NCBI GenBank assembly: GCA_030847615.1
Contig: JAUMIR010000001.1
Location: forward strand, 248,871,187-248,935,186
Reading direction: 5' to 3'
Source: Gambelia wislizenii
Lineage: Eukaryota; Chordata; Lepidosauria; Squamata; Crotaphytidae
Length of the DNA stretch: 64,000 bases
A model generated the notes under the pieces. That model had not been told where the DNA came from. It did no database searches and saw only the letters and a list, made by a program, of their open reading frames with translations. This document shows, piece after piece, positions 33,020-45,256 of this stretch (its first letter is position 1; each line of letters starts with the position of its first letter). The position numbers and the translations under genes are program-made.

Positions 33020-34306
33020 CTGTATTAAAAGAATAAAAGAGGACTTTTCCCCCTTAATTCCCCCCATTTAAAAATATTATAATTATCTTATATATTTATA
33101 TAATATACCTAGCCCTCCCCCCCGTCCCCATCCTGTATTGCAGGGTCTTTCCTTTCTCTCAAGGAAGACAGGCAAGAGACTCCCCCAAAGCCAACGCCAA
33201 TGCAGCTCTATCGATCATCCCGTCAGGGATGCCATCAACAAAAGTTGTAATGTGTTTCTTGCCTGTTACTCAGATCTTTATCACCCTTTGATTCAGCCAT
33301 TAGCATTGCAAAAACACTGTGTAAGAGGCACTGTTGCAAACCCCATGGCTAAACCATGGAAGCTAGAATATGGGCCAGACAAACTGTTCCAGATTCATTC
33401 AGGACCAAACTGACAAAGGAAACCTGGTTTTTTTTTTTTAATTTTGTTTTTTGTTTTCTGTGTTTGCCAGTTACGGCATCACATCTACACAGGCTGCTGG
33501 CTACCAGTGGCTGAATTGCAAATTATAGACAAAGCTTCTGGGACAAATCTATCCTCCTGTGAGCCCAGCATTGTTCAAATCTTGTTATAGAGGTCACAAT
33601 TTTCAATCATGAAACATTCATGATTGTAAGTAGGCAGCCTGCTTGCTTATGGTTAGGTACCTACTTTTTTATCCAGTTTGGACATTACCTTTGCATAAAT
33701 GGTCTTCTTTAGACATTAAACTTCACCAGAATTGTACAGAGAAAGCAACAAGATGTTGTCCCACATCTTCAGACAGGTCAGCAGCTTTCAGGCACTAAAG
33801 ACATCTTTGGATGCTGGATGTGCTGTTGATTTTTTTTTTTTTTATGAGCACGAAAATATGGAATGGTTTGAAGCACCAATCACTGGCATGTTGCTCTCCA
33901 CTCAGCTCTATGGCAGTACATGACATTATGCAAGTCCAAATGTTGCAACACTCAGTTATACATCTACTTAACAGTGAACATACTTCACAGATGTGATGTA
34001 GGTAAATGACAGCTGTCACTTTTCAAATGGGTAGAGAAAGTGCAGGATTATGAAGCAAGATATCATCATTCAGTAAGATTTGGGCTTGAAAAGAGCTTTG
34101 AGAAAATCCTTTCCATTTTTACAGATTTATATTCTTCCATGCACATCATTAATTGACCTTAATTGTTATTATGCTGTGAACCTTTTTTCATACTTTAAAT
34201 AGAAAAATGTTACAAGTTCAAAAAATATGTGAATATCTTATGTTAGGAACAGAGAAGTTATATTGACATGATATAAAAAACAGTAAATTCCAGGAAGCTG
34301 ACCATG
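33020..34306. other. Intron D-E, nothing recognised
   Basis: Unique-looking sequence with poly-T runs at about 33428 and 33830. There is no exon or element I can name. Confidence 0.5.
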
Positions 34307-34309
34307 TTA

Positions 34310-34638
34310 GGAGATTTTCAGACGCGATTTTTGGCAGTATATATTCCAAAACAGCTCCATTGCTGCCGCGTGGCAGGGGAGCAGTTTTTGACGATGCCGT
34401 TCCTCTGCCGAACCCCTCCGTGTCACTTCCATGACAGAATGGAGGAAGACGCGTCATATTTCACTCACGGGCAACAATCGTGAATGAAATATGACGCGGC
34501 TTCCTCCATTCTGTCACGGAAGTGACACGGAGGGGTTCGGCAGAGGAACGGCGTCGTCCAAAATTGTTCCCCTGCCATGTGGCAGCAACGGAGCTGTTTT
34601 GGAATATATACTGCCGAAAATCGCGTCTGAAAATCTCC
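34310..34638. mobile_element. Near-perfect palindromic MITE, TTA duplication
   Basis: The 329-bp element folds back on itself almost completely. The left arm begins GGAGATTTTCAGACGCGA and the right arm, reversed, is the same for the first 18 bases, with only scattered mismatches on to a short loop near 34474 (stem cgcgtcatatttca). The target duplication is TTA (34307-34309 and 34639-34641). Both strands therefore show the same frame (MTRLPPFCHGSDTEGFGRGT), which is not a gene. CpG sites are preserved, suggesting it is young. Confidence 0.85.
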
Positions 34639-34641
34639 TTA

Positions 34642-35446
34642 ATCTACAGAACCACATACACAAAAAGGGACTGTGGCACCTACGTTTGTGCTGTGTAGTA
34701 ATGGGTGAGACCTCCCTTATCTTCTACCACATTGGCTGAGAAGCAAATACTTCCTCAAAACACTAAAGCTTATTCCCAAGGAAATCCAAATCCTGCATTT
34801 CTTTGATCAATTAAACTCACCTACTGCCATCAAATTTTGGAATACTGAAATTTAGTGATATTGCTACTAGTTATACATTTGCTTACAGTATTTATTTTAT
34901 TTTATTTTAACAATCAATGGCATCGTATTAGGTTCAGAGTGCCACTAGCCTGTATGCATTTATACACAGCATACAGGAAGGGAAAATCTTCTGCCTAAAG
35001 GCAGTCTAGAAATGTACTTGCAAATACAAAAAGGAAGGTTCTAGATTTCGTGGTGTACCAAGGGGAGGCAAGGGTGTAGACTGCCCTGGGGAGAAGGCAA
35101 TAAGGGTGTGCATTGTTTGCATACCCATGCTTGCTTCTCTGGCTTCCTGCTTTTTCATTTGGTTTTAAAATGTCTCAGTTTTCCCCTCCTATCTCCAAGC
35201 TTTAATATATACTGTATATATATATATATATATCTGAGAGAAGAAGCCAGGAGCATGGTTATGGAACAAAGTATCAACAGCACCACCAGCTCAGGCAGCT
35301 CCTCTTGCTCAGTATGGCTGGCAAGGGCTCAGCTAGGCTGAGTGGAGGAAGCAGTGGAGACAAGGAGGAAGGTGGCATCTTATCAAGGCACTACCTTGCT
35401 GGGTGGAGTAAACAGAAATGGTAAGGATGCAGAGGAGGGCAGCAAC
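34642..35446. other. Intron D-E, nothing recognised except (TA)n
   Basis: The only feature is a (TA)n run at about 35211-35233. Confidence 0.5.
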
Positions 35447-35449
35447 TCA

Positions 35450-36046
35450 GGACTTTATCAGATGCATCAAATATGGCATCATAAGGACACCTAATACTGT
35501 AATTGCGAAAGGGCACATATACCAGATGACATCGTCCTTTCATGATCACGTAAAGTCTAAAAGTCATTCTATTTTATTGATGCACCAAGCTGTCAATTGA
35601 TCTCCTGTGGCGTTTTGTTGCTGGCATTGCCAGCATTTGACTCTGTGTTCCATTGTACTCTTGTGAATACAGCATCAATGGGCAAACACTTCCAGGTGAG
35701 ATCAGAACAGCCAGGTAGGGGGACACTCATTTGATGACACTCCCCCCCCCCCGCCGTGTACTTGGGACTTCTAAAGTGTGTTTCTGTGCTTGTGTCTATG
35801 TTTACTGTGTTTATTTGGCTTTAAGTTTTAAATGTCCCATGCTAGCATCTTCTCATGAGAATTGGCGAGATCTCAACACTGGAAAAAAATGGAGCTCCAT
35901 TTGTGCTCCATTACTGCTGGGGAAGCCTCATTGATGATGTTGGAGTTATGTCTGGTGGCAGGGGAAGGCGTCTTTTGCCAAATAAAAATGTTTTAAAATA
36001 TGCCAGCAAAAGAATATTAATGGGAGGGGGTGATCTGATAAAGTCC
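35450..36046. mobile_element. Foldback MITE, GGACTTTATCAGA ends, TCA duplication
   Basis: The ends are GGACTTTATCAGATGC on the left and, reversed, GGACTTTATCAGATCA on the right. The duplication TCA is present on both sides (35447-35449 and 36047-36049). The interior is not fully palindromic. It matches 39698-40222 in order (acatatgaccagatgacatc-like, tttattgatgcaccaagc, gtgtacttgggacttctaaa, tctgtgcttgtgtctatgtt), so they are one family. Confidence 0.75.
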
Positions 36047-36295
36047 TCAGACTTTGTTGTTGCTGATCAACAGCTACAATTGTGAGGCTGCTGATGTTTC
36101 CTCCCCCTCCCCCTCCTGGGGATCTAGGTGAGGTGGAAGTGACCTGGACCATGCTGCTAGGAGCCACTGCTGCCACCACTATGCCCCCCCAGCTCAGCAC
36201 TAGTTACATGGTTACTCCTGCCCCCATCCCTCAACAGGTAACTAACTTTGCTGGGTGAGCACCAGCAATAGCAGTGCCACTAACAACTGGTTCCA

Positions 36296-36445
36296 TAGAA
36301 TCATAGAATCATAGAATTGCAGAGTTGGAAGAGACCACGAGGGCCATCCAGTCCAACCCCCTGCCACACAGGAAATCTTGATCAAAGCATCCCCGACAGA
36401 TGGCAATCCAGCCTCTGTTTAAAGACCTCCAAGGAAGGAGACTAT
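36296..36445 (-). mobile_element. CR1 LINE, 3' end
   Basis: The plus strand reads catagaatcatagaatcata followed by gaattgcagagttggaagag and ccaccacgagggccatccag-like CR1 sequence. This is the reverse of a CR1 3' end with its attctatg terminal repeats, so the element is on the minus strand. Confidence 0.85.
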
Positions 36446-37137
36446 CCAGGCTGTTCTTACTTTGCTTCACAGCCAACAAGAGGAGGGGGAGGGAAAAATA
36501 AAAAAGGAGGGGAAAGGGCTACAGCTGCAATTGCAGCTGCCAGTGGCACAGAGGGAGGGAGAGATACAGCAGAGGTGAAGGGGTCATCTCTGGAGCACTT
36601 CTGACTACTACCAGAAGAGCAAAAGGGGCTTCGGTACTGTTTGAGGGAGCAATTTGACATCCGGTCCTTGCAGTACATGCAAACCTGAGGGTGGGGGTTG
36701 GAGGGAGACTAGCTTCTCACCAACCTTGCTTGTTCGCTTCCTGGTGATTCTAGGACCAGTACTGCAGATTGCCTGGCAGTACTGTAGCTGGTACTCCCCA
36801 TCTCCACGCTCCATTCTCTATCCCCTCCTCTCCCCCCTCCTCTCCTGATCCCTGGGCAGCCTGGAGTTGCAAGTGGGCTGGGAGACTGATGGAAGGGTTA
36901 CATAGGGCCACAAGGGACTAAAAGCCCAGAGTATGGGCAGGTGGGGAAGACGGCAGAGTAAATTGCATACAGAGCCTTCTCTCCCTCTCAACTCCTCTCG
37001 GATGTGATAAAAAATGATCTGTCCCAAATGTCAAATATGCTAGGTATGCCACTGCCTATATTCAAGCTAGTCGTATTTTAGCCCCTTTTCCCCAAAAGCC
37101 AGGGTTGCAAAAGATGTCTGCCTGAATCCCATCAGTC
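36446..37137. other. Intron D-E, nothing recognised
   Basis: Purine-rich and GC-moderate. It may hold an old LTR or DNA-element remnant, but I cannot support one. Confidence 0.4.
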
Positions 37138-37140
37138 TAG

Positions 37141-37447
37141 GGTCTTTTTCAGATGGGGAAAAAACCCAGAGGAGGTTGGGAGAAGAATGGGGCTGCTCTG
37201 CTTACAGAGCCCCATTTCAGATGACGCAGACCTCCTCCGTCCTCCTCCTGACCTCCTCCCGATCTTCCCCTGTGCTGAGAGTGCCACTTTTTATTGACAG
37301 ATGTTCTCGATCAATAAAAAGCAAAGCCAGCAGCACGGGGGAAGGCCAGGAGGAGGACGGGACTGTCTGAAAAGGGGCTCTGTAAGCGAAACAGCCCCGT
37401 TCTTCTCCCAACCTCCTCGGGGTCTTTCCCCCCTGTCTGAAAAGTCC
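37141..37447. mobile_element. Palindromic MITE, GG(T/A)CTTTTTCAGA ends, TAG duplication
   Basis: The left end is GGTCTTTTTCAGATGGGG and the right end, reversed, GGACTTTTCAGACAGGGG. Arms pair through gaggaggttgggagaagaa and gcttacagagcccc to a centre near 37290 (tttttattgac). The duplication TAG lies on both sides (37138-37140 and 37448-37450). Confidence 0.8.
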
Positions 37448-37576
37448 TAGGACCTGAACTTGAGAGAACAATAATCTGACTCAGTATACATAGGGTATGG
37501 ATCTATCTATATCTGAGTGATATACTTGTGATATAAACTAACATTTTACCATGTCAGAAATAAACAGCAACACAGG

Positions 37577-37975
37577 TTGACTCCTGTACTCTTCAGATCC
37601 CATACCTGTGATTTCACTTATCCACTGTTAGTTTTGGGGGTAGAAGCAGAAGAATCACCCCCACCACAAGTGTTTTGTCACTGGAGAGAAGCTGCCCCAC
37701 TGCCCCAGTGCCTGGCCTTTCCCTGGGCAATGAAGCACAGAAAGCACTTCTCCACCAGGGAGAATCCATCCCACTACCTGCCTTTCTCCTGGGTGGTGAA
37801 GCAGAGGCGCTTTGGCTACTCTTTCTTCCATAGGGCAGCGGGTGAACGGGGAGAGGGGGATATCAAATGCTCTATCTGTGGATGAAAATTGAGCATTTCC
37901 TATTACCAGGGTTCCACATATCTATCAGAAGTCCCAAAACATATCCCCCATGGATATGGGGCTCGACCTGTACTT
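37577..37975. mobile_element. Pogo/Tigger-like MITE (second type)
   Basis: The right end ccccatggatatggggctcg followed by acctgta is shared with the element ending near 46121, and the left end tgtactcttcagatccca is its diverged partner. The match to inverted ends is weak, so limits are approximate. Confidence 0.45.
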
Positions 37976-38007
37976 TATTGTGTGTGGTACTATATGCGAA
38001 TTCAGTA

Positions 38008-38299
38008 CTTATTTATTTATTATTATTTATTTATTTTAGGTATTCATACCCCACTCTTGAGCCACAAAGGCTCTCAGAGTGGCTTACAAATTGTTTTAAG
38101 CAATAGCAATTTACACATCTACACTGTGTTAAGTGGTTTCCAATGTGTGTTTGCTAATTGCCCCCACAAGACGGGTGCTCATTTTACTGACCTATGAAAG
38201 GATGGAAGGCTCAGTCAACCTTGGAGCCCCGCAGGATTGAACTCGCAATGTGGTAGCTTGCAGTACTGGCATTTAACCACTGCGCCACCAGGGCTTTTA
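38008..38299 (-). mobile_element. tRNA-derived SINE (copy 2)
   Basis: Same element as 22043-22318. On the minus strand it starts gccctggtggcgcagtggtt, has a B-box-like gagttcaatcc, and ends in TAAATAA-type repeats (about 38010-38035). Confidence 0.75.
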
Positions 38300-39694
38300 C
38301 TTTTCCCATAAATGATAATTTGCCCATTATATAATTATCATTATGGCTCTATAGCTTCTAGAATGTTTGAGAGCTGATTCCCATGTGGAATCTTTGCCAA
38401 GCCTGTTGAGAACTGATAAGAATATTTTTCTTTTTAAAAGGCTTCCTGACAGGCCAGTTTTTCAAAGAGTTTGCAGCAGAGCTACTCTGAGTCTACTGCT
38501 TATCCATATAAGTCATCTTCAATGGCTCACAGACATGGAAGGGACTCTAAGTGACATTTCAAGTATGTAAAATAATGTAAATAGCACAGAGACACCACAC
38601 CACTGCTGAGGCTTAGGTAGCTGCACTGAAGCATTCTAATTAAGTGTTTGAAAAAAAGGGCATTCTGTACGCTTTGGGGACTTTTTAATATATGCAAATA
38701 ACATGGACCCAGAGGCACCCGGGGTTCTTTTTCTGGCTTTAATTAAGGATCTCTAACTATGCTAGCATATTACCAGTATCTATTAAAATAGAACACAAAG
38801 GTGAAACATCCAGCATGTAGCTCTGTTGAGAGAAGCTGGTCTCACCAAAATCAGAAAGCCATCTTTCACAACAAGTTACTTGTAATCAATTAACAAGTTA
38901 ACAAATCGAGGTGCCATTGACAACAAATTAAAGGTGAGTGAGACAAATTTGTCATTCACTGAAGCAGAAAAGGATTTCTTTGTCACTTTCAATAACTCCA
39001 TTGTATTGAGGCTTGGCTCAGGGGCAGCAAAACCAAAGGAACGTTCCCCTTAGCGCAGCTGTGCAGAGGAAGTGATAGCTGGTCCAGGATGACCACATTT
39101 GTCAAGCACTGTTTCCTGGCAAGGAATCTTACAGTGGCGGCAGTAAGAAATGGGCCACAGGATCCCCCACGGATCATGACTGGGAAGTAGCACTTTCTTA
39201 GGAGGAATAGTACCTCTCTGTATAGTTGCATCTATGAGAACACTCAGCATGGAAAGCTGAAAATCTAAGAATCAACTCTGATGGTCATCTTTAGCAATGT
39301 TTCACTGGCTCCTGCTCGCACATAAAATGTGTTGTGGTAGAAAGGCAGGCTTATACAACTTTTGAGTTAACAAGTGAACAAAACCCCACCAGCCTTTCAA
39401 GGAAGTCTGAAGGGGCTCAATAAACCTCTTGTTTCTATAATTTGATGTGGGAAGTTGGGGGTTAATGAAGCCTCTTGGTGGACACCTTGGGGGATTTCAA
39501 GGTAATTTCCCCACACTTTGGCCATGATGACAACCCAGGAAGAGAAAGAGAGAGGTGAGGTTGGAAAATGGAGAAACGGAGAAATGAGGAGACAAAGAGG
39601 ATATTTTTTTTTGAAGAAGAAAGAGTGAAAGATGGAAGAATATAAAATCAGCCCCCAAACAGTGAAAAGAGTAGGGGATAAGGCTTGTTAAAAC
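38300..39694. other. Intron D-E, nothing recognised
   Basis: Low-complexity free, no exon or nameable element. A purine-rich stretch lies at 39540-39640. Confidence 0.5.
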
Positions 39695-39697
39695 TAG

Positions 39698-40222
39698 GGA
39701 CTTTATCAGACCAGTCATAACGATGCCTAATTAACGTGAAATGGTGTGCATATCAAATGACATCATCCTTGCGCAATAATGTCATGTCCAAAACCCATTT
39801 CTTTTTATTGACATGCCAAGCCGTCAATAGATGTCCCATGGTGCTTTTGTGGTCACATGAATAAAGCAACAGTGACAGAACACATCCGGGTGAGATCGTA
39901 ACCTCAGGTAGGGGACATTCTTTTTATGAACCTCCCTGGTGTACTTGGGACTTTTAAAATGTGTTTCTGTGCTTGTGTCTATGTTTTATGCCTTGATTTT
40001 GCTTTCAGTTTTGAATTGGCAGCACTCATGTCTTCTCGTGAGAATCAGCAAGATATGAAACCAGGAAGAAGATGAAGCTCCACTTGTGCTCCATTTATGC
40101 TGGGGCTGCCTTTCTGATGCTGCTGGAGGTAGGTATGGTAAAGGGAGTTCTTTTGTTGGCATAAAAACTTTTCAAAATATGCCAGCAAAAGAACGTTTCT
40201 GGAGGGCAGTCTGATAAGGTCC
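39698..40222. mobile_element. Foldback MITE, GGACTTTATCAGA ends (TAG/TAA flanks)
   Basis: The ends are GGACTTTATCAGACCA and, reversed, GGACCTTATCAGACTG. The flanks are TAG and TAA, compatible with a diverged 3-bp duplication. It is the sister of the 35450-36046 element. Confidence 0.7.
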
Positions 40223-41660
40223 TAAGAGAAACAAGAAGAATCTGGACAAAGGTAAAGGAAAGAATTGAGAAAAGGACACTGGGGTCTGAGCTATAAATCA
40301 AGTATTTTCAGCTGCATGGCCCTTGCCTTGCCTGGATAGTAATAAGCTGAGCTGTTGTATGCATGAATGTCTCCACTGCATACAGAGAACAGCAAGTTTA
40401 TCAGCTCCTCTGTTGGCTTTCATATGTGGCTTCTGGGTTGTATTTGTTCCCATACATCAGACGTTGTGAAGGCATAGACTAAAGATAAAGATTTAGAGTT
40501 GAGTTCCATGCTCCTAAGTGAAGTCCTGATCTCTTGGAGATGTTCCTAAGTGGAGTCCTGATTTCTTCATCCTGGCCAGGATGAAGAACAGTCAGTTGGC
40601 TATTCTGTACATATGACATCTAACTTCAAAGTGCAGAGAAGGGAAAATATATGATAACAAAGACAAAAAGGCAAATATTCAAACAAATTCTAACTAGGAG
40701 GGGTAATTTGTCCAAGAGTAGCAGGGCTCAGGGGATCAATTAAATAATACAGATGATATTGTTGAATTTATACCTCATCATAATATCATAAGCCATAACC
40801 TGATTTCCCTTTAAACTCGCAATTATATAATTTCTACTTTGTGAAACTGCAGAAGTAGAACATTCTATGGGATATTTTAATATCTTAAGCCATTATTTAC
40901 TACACATAACTGTAAATTTTAAGTGCTTCTGGGTCTATTTTGTATTGCAACACTTGAACCATAAGACAGAATGAGAATCTGGGTGATTGTCACTGGTTTG
41001 GGTTGGGCTGGGTTGGTTTTGGGTTTGTTTGTTTTTTTGGCATGAGATGGCATTGCAATGATCAACACTGCTGCTATTAACAACCACAGTGACTTAAGCC
41101 TTGGCACTGCACATCATATTTGAGGGGATGAGAAGGGTATCAGCTATTGAAAGCCACATAGCAGACGTGTTTTAAGCATGTAGTAGATTCATAGTTGCAA
41201 GAAGCGAACTAATCAGTTCTGTTAAATTCCACACTATTTCTGTTTTTGATAATTAACAATGTAAAGCAAGACCTCTTTTCTCTTCCACATGTGATGTTAC
41301 AGTACAGTAAAGTATTAATGTATTTCTTTCTTACTAAATTTGGCGGTAATCCTGTGCATACACAAGTTATTTTATCTGCTATTAAAACCATTAGAATTTT
41401 AGGATTTTTCAATGTGCACTGGATGGCTCCCTTTGGTGCAAATGGAAATACATGTTCCTTCAAAAAACATTAAAATTAGATAGGAGGGATCTTTCTTTTT
41501 TAAAGTCATATGTCAGATTCTGGCTATGCTAACAGAAATCAATTCTTGTTTTGGGTTTGGGGGCACTAAGCCTAAGCACAATTGAAAAGCAACTTCCTCT
41601 AAAATGTGCTGGGAATCATGTGACCTTTCAAATGTTGTTAAACTGCCTTTCCAGGGGGTC
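40223..41660. other. Intron D-E, nothing recognised
   Basis: AT-rich sequence without a supported feature. Confidence 0.5.
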
Positions 41661-42357
41661 GGTTACACTGGAGAATTAAGTGCGGAAAATGCCGGCTTAC
41701 CTTCCTTTTGCTCCAGTGTCCCTTTGTTTACCAGATTTAGGCCAAGATTGGTTGATGTGATAAGTTAGCGTCTTTGCAGTTCACGCAGCCGAGCCTCCAG
41801 GGTGCAAGGAGATACGGGCTGCAGTGGTGGAGAGATGGGTCTCTGGGACTGACAGTCATGGAGGCCCATCTCTCCATCGCTAAAGCCAGTGATTGGGGAT
41901 GGGGCAGGCGAAGGGTGGTACAGGCTGCAGCGGTGGAGAGATGGCTCTCCAGGACTGACAGTCATGGAGGCCCATCTCTCTGCTGCCACAGGTGGTGATC
42001 GGGGATAGGGAGAGTTCTGGGGTTGCCCGGTCTGTCATTAAAAACAATGGCGGATCCTGCATTACAAGGCATACCTTGCAAGCCAGCCCCCTCTGAGGTC
42101 TGACCAATCACAGCTCAGCTCTGCTGTGAGCCCCTGTTTTGGGAAGGTTGCTGGTAGATCACACAGCCAATATTGCGCAACTTTATGAAACATTTAAAAA
42201 AGTCAGGAAAAATAGTGAAAGCTTGTATCGTGCATCTCACGGGTATTTTGGCCCCCTTCCTTCTGAATTGGCGACATCGGCCCAAAATGCATAGGGACCA
42301 TTAGGATTGTGAACAAATTAGTTGAGGATTATTATTTTTTTTGCCGTGTAAACAACC
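41661..42357. mobile_element. MITE with GTTAAAC/GTTACAC-type ends (copy 2)
   Basis: The left end is GGTTACACTGGAG and the right end, reversed, GGTTGTTTACACGGC. The right third (aaaagtcaggaaaaatagtg, cttccttctgaattggcgac) matches the copy at 9892-10750. The middle has a different tandem duplication of about 118 bp (cggtggagagatggctctcc, gactgacagtcatggaggcc, twice). Confidence 0.55.
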
Positions 42358-42379
42358 CCCTGCATTCTTCATTGTTGGC

Positions 42380-42440
42380 TATGCTGGCTAGGGCTCATGG
42401 GAGCTGCAGTCCAACATCAGCTAGAGGGCCACATGATTCC
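42380..42440. repeat. Short common reptile interspersed repeat
   Basis: The block tgctggctagggctcatggg followed by agctgcagtccaacatcagc is related to pieces at 8154-8220, 51640-51730 and 52990-53110. It is probably a fragment of a single old family. Confidence 0.45.
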
Positions 42441-42676
42441 TGTTCCTTCTCTAAAATGATGGAACTTTGCCTCAAGACAAATGTGCTTAGGACAGTAGTG
42501 CCAAAAATCCTTTTTGAAGATAGAACATCCAACTATGGATAGAGACTAGAGATCATTCAGCTGTGTGACTCCACAGCTTTCTGCTTCTAAATACAGTTTT
42601 TTTTTTTTTTAAGTTAGAACACAAATGTGTCAAATATAGATCTTGGAAAAGTTGGAGGCTATAGTAGGCAACAAAC

Positions 42677-42842
42677 CTTTCTTCTCTTCGCAACCCGTGT
42701 CAGATTTCAGGGTATGACTGCTGCTGTGCAAGGAATCTTTTGAATCTTCATTTTCATCCAGAACCCCCGCAAAACTGATCTTCCTTTCATACCTGTGCCG
42801 GTCCATCTCAGGGTCCAAACGTAACCTGCAGCTTTCCAGATC
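42677..42842 (-). CDS. UNC80: UNC80 exon D (55 codons plus 1 nt)
   Basis: The acceptor is attttacag and the donor gtttgt, a weaker but valid GT site. The exon encodes DLESCRLRLDPEMDRHRYER, then KISFAGVLDENEDSKDSLHS and SSHTLKSDTGCEEKK. The second half is rich in serine and acidic residues and is probably a disordered regulatory linker. RKISFAG resembles a basophilic-kinase site (inference from motif). The final G joins TT of exon E to give valine. Confidence 0.95.
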
Positions 42843-44065
42843 CTGTAAAATCATGAGAACCACAGATGTGTGTGTCACTTTTTCTTCTAATGCAGGAGGA
42901 GCTTACAGTTCAGAGGAAAATGGAATGGAATTTAGAATTTGATTACTTGCATTGATATACTACCCTTCCCCGTCAACCCTGGGAAGTAGGTTAGGCTGAG
43001 AAGTGACTGACTTTATTGCTAGTCTCCTATACTGTAGTCCTATAGATCATTTAATCTGATGCTATTTTAATTACTTTTTATAGTTGTTAATTTGTTCTAA
43101 ATATTTGTATTATCTAGCCTTCTGAGGGCTGTTATAAAGGTGATGTTAGAAAAACCATGCCTATAGCTCAATGTCTGCCAGTGAGTTTCATACTGGAGAA
43201 CAGATGTGAACCCAAGCTTAACACAATGTACACCATGACAAAGCTTCTTGTTTTAGTTCTGGCAACTGGAGTATCAGAGATCCATTTTCATTTAAATAAC
43301 CAAAAACCTTAAAAATCTCTGCTGGATGAGATCAGATGCCAAGGGGAAGCTCAGAATCAGAGCAACTAATATTCAAATGCAGGCTGCCTCTGATAACAGT
43401 TAGCAGATATTCACATGACTACCGACCTCTAAAGCTAAATTAGTGGCTATCACTGCAGCTTGTGATAGCAAATCCTGTGATTTAATTTGGTGCTTTATAA
43501 GGAAGTACTGTAATTCCTTTTATCTCAAGCATTCCACCATTCAGTGTTATTGGGTGACTGGATTCTCAATCCACTTTCTCACACTATCATTTTTGTATCT
43601 CTGTCGTACATATTCCATTATTTGTCTTTTAGCAAACTTAACATCTCCAAATATTATAGAGAAATTTTTACAACTACTAATGATTTTGGCTCCCTTTTCT
43701 GTACTTTCCCCATATTATCCTTTTTGAAATCTGTTAACCAGAACTTTATGCTGTATTTCAAGCATTATCGCAAGATAACTTAGTATGAAGGAAGACATTA
43801 TGATATTACTAGATTTAGGAATTTGCCTGTTTTACAACTAACGCACAATGGGATCAACATTATCATGAAAATATGCATTAAAACTGCAAGATCACTTTGC
43901 AGCTCAGATCCCATTAGTATTAACCTATTTTGGCTCATTTTTAAATTCTGGTTTACCAGTTTTGGAACCTCATACAAATGGGATTCATTCTCCCCTATGT
44001 AGCTCCCAAAGTTTTAAGATTCTTGGCATACAAAAAGTACAAACATTAACAATAATGTCTGTGGG
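42843..44065. other. Intron C-D, nothing recognised
   Basis: AT-rich, with no supported element or exon. Confidence 0.5.
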
Positions 44066-44706
44066 GTTGTCTAAATGGCAAAAATACTCCTCAGAGAATT
44101 CAAGGAGAATACAATTTGTCAAATGGTATCCCACATCAATCTGCCGTTTTCGGAAGGTGGGGGACCAAATCCACCAGAAACGCAAAAGGAAACTCCTTCG
44201 CTAATTTCCCCAAAGTTTTTAAAAAGCTCCATGGGGAATGCATATTCCCACTCACTGGAACAACCAATTTGCATTCATTCACATTCCCAATAAGAGCAGA
44301 AGTGGAAAACTGATTGGTCAGACATGCACTGGGGGTGGAGCTTGCTAACAAGGCAAGTGCCCGGAACCACCATGTTGGATTTTCGCTGTAGCAATCATGT
44401 GCTGAGGTGACACAATAGCCTTCCCCCTTTAATCTATTTATTTAGGCAAAATATCACAGTTTCACACCTTAGATATGCTTTTTTAAAAAATATTCTTCGG
44501 CCGCAGCAACTGGTGAAAACAAAACCACAAGTAATTCACCTGCACCCCTCATCTTGAGTCACAGGCATGCCTGTTGAAACAGTGAAAGCCGATAGCTTCT
44601 CATGCTTGCAATCTTGCCCCAAAAACGTTGAGACAAATACAAGCTGCTACAAATTGGTGTTAGTGAGCATCAATCCACATTTCCTCCATCATATAGACAA
44701 GCCCTG
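44066..44706. mobile_element. Foldback MITE, CTTGTCTATA-end family (copy 3)
   Basis: The left end gggttgtctaaatggc and right end catatagacaagccct are inverted. The interior aaccaaatccaccagaaac-like, tttttaaaaagctccatggg and gggggtggagcttgctaaca blocks are shared with copies 1 and 2. Limits are accurate to a few bases. Confidence 0.6.
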
Positions 44707-45256
44707 TACTTTTTGCCTACTAGCTCTCTGTCATCCCACTGATTACCTCCTTCACCCACCCAAAGAGATATGTGTATAACATTCCATGCAACTGATGCAA
44801 CAGGTTTCAGTCACAAAATGTATACCAAATAAAACTTGTTAATATTTAAGGTGTTACAAGAGTCTCTGTTGGTTTTGCTACAACAGACTAACAGTTACTC
44901 CACTGGAAATGCAGGTGTGTGCGTGTGTGTGTATACTAAAATCTGTTCGATGTTAGTAATTTTTGAGGAATTTCAGAACATAGCATCAATAGATTAATTT
45001 GTTCTATGCTTATGATTAACACATCTGCCACCACAGAAACAGTATTTAGCACTTATCAAGCCAAATTTGCAGCACTTTTCTGGTTATAAAAGCCCAAGTA
45101 CCTCTCCTGATCTTCTATCTTGAAGTCACCAATATATTTCTTCAGCTCATCATTTTCTGGCTCCATCCTACCCCAGTTCTGATATTTATGCTATTTTTTC
45201 CCCCAACAATTCTCCACCCCAATCTTTCTCAAATTAAATTCTTGTTGTCCACTCAC

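Noticed and set aside
34218..34739. Matching frames MTRLPPFCHGSDTEGF on both strands
   Set aside because: They are the two arms of one palindromic MITE read from both sides, not two genes.
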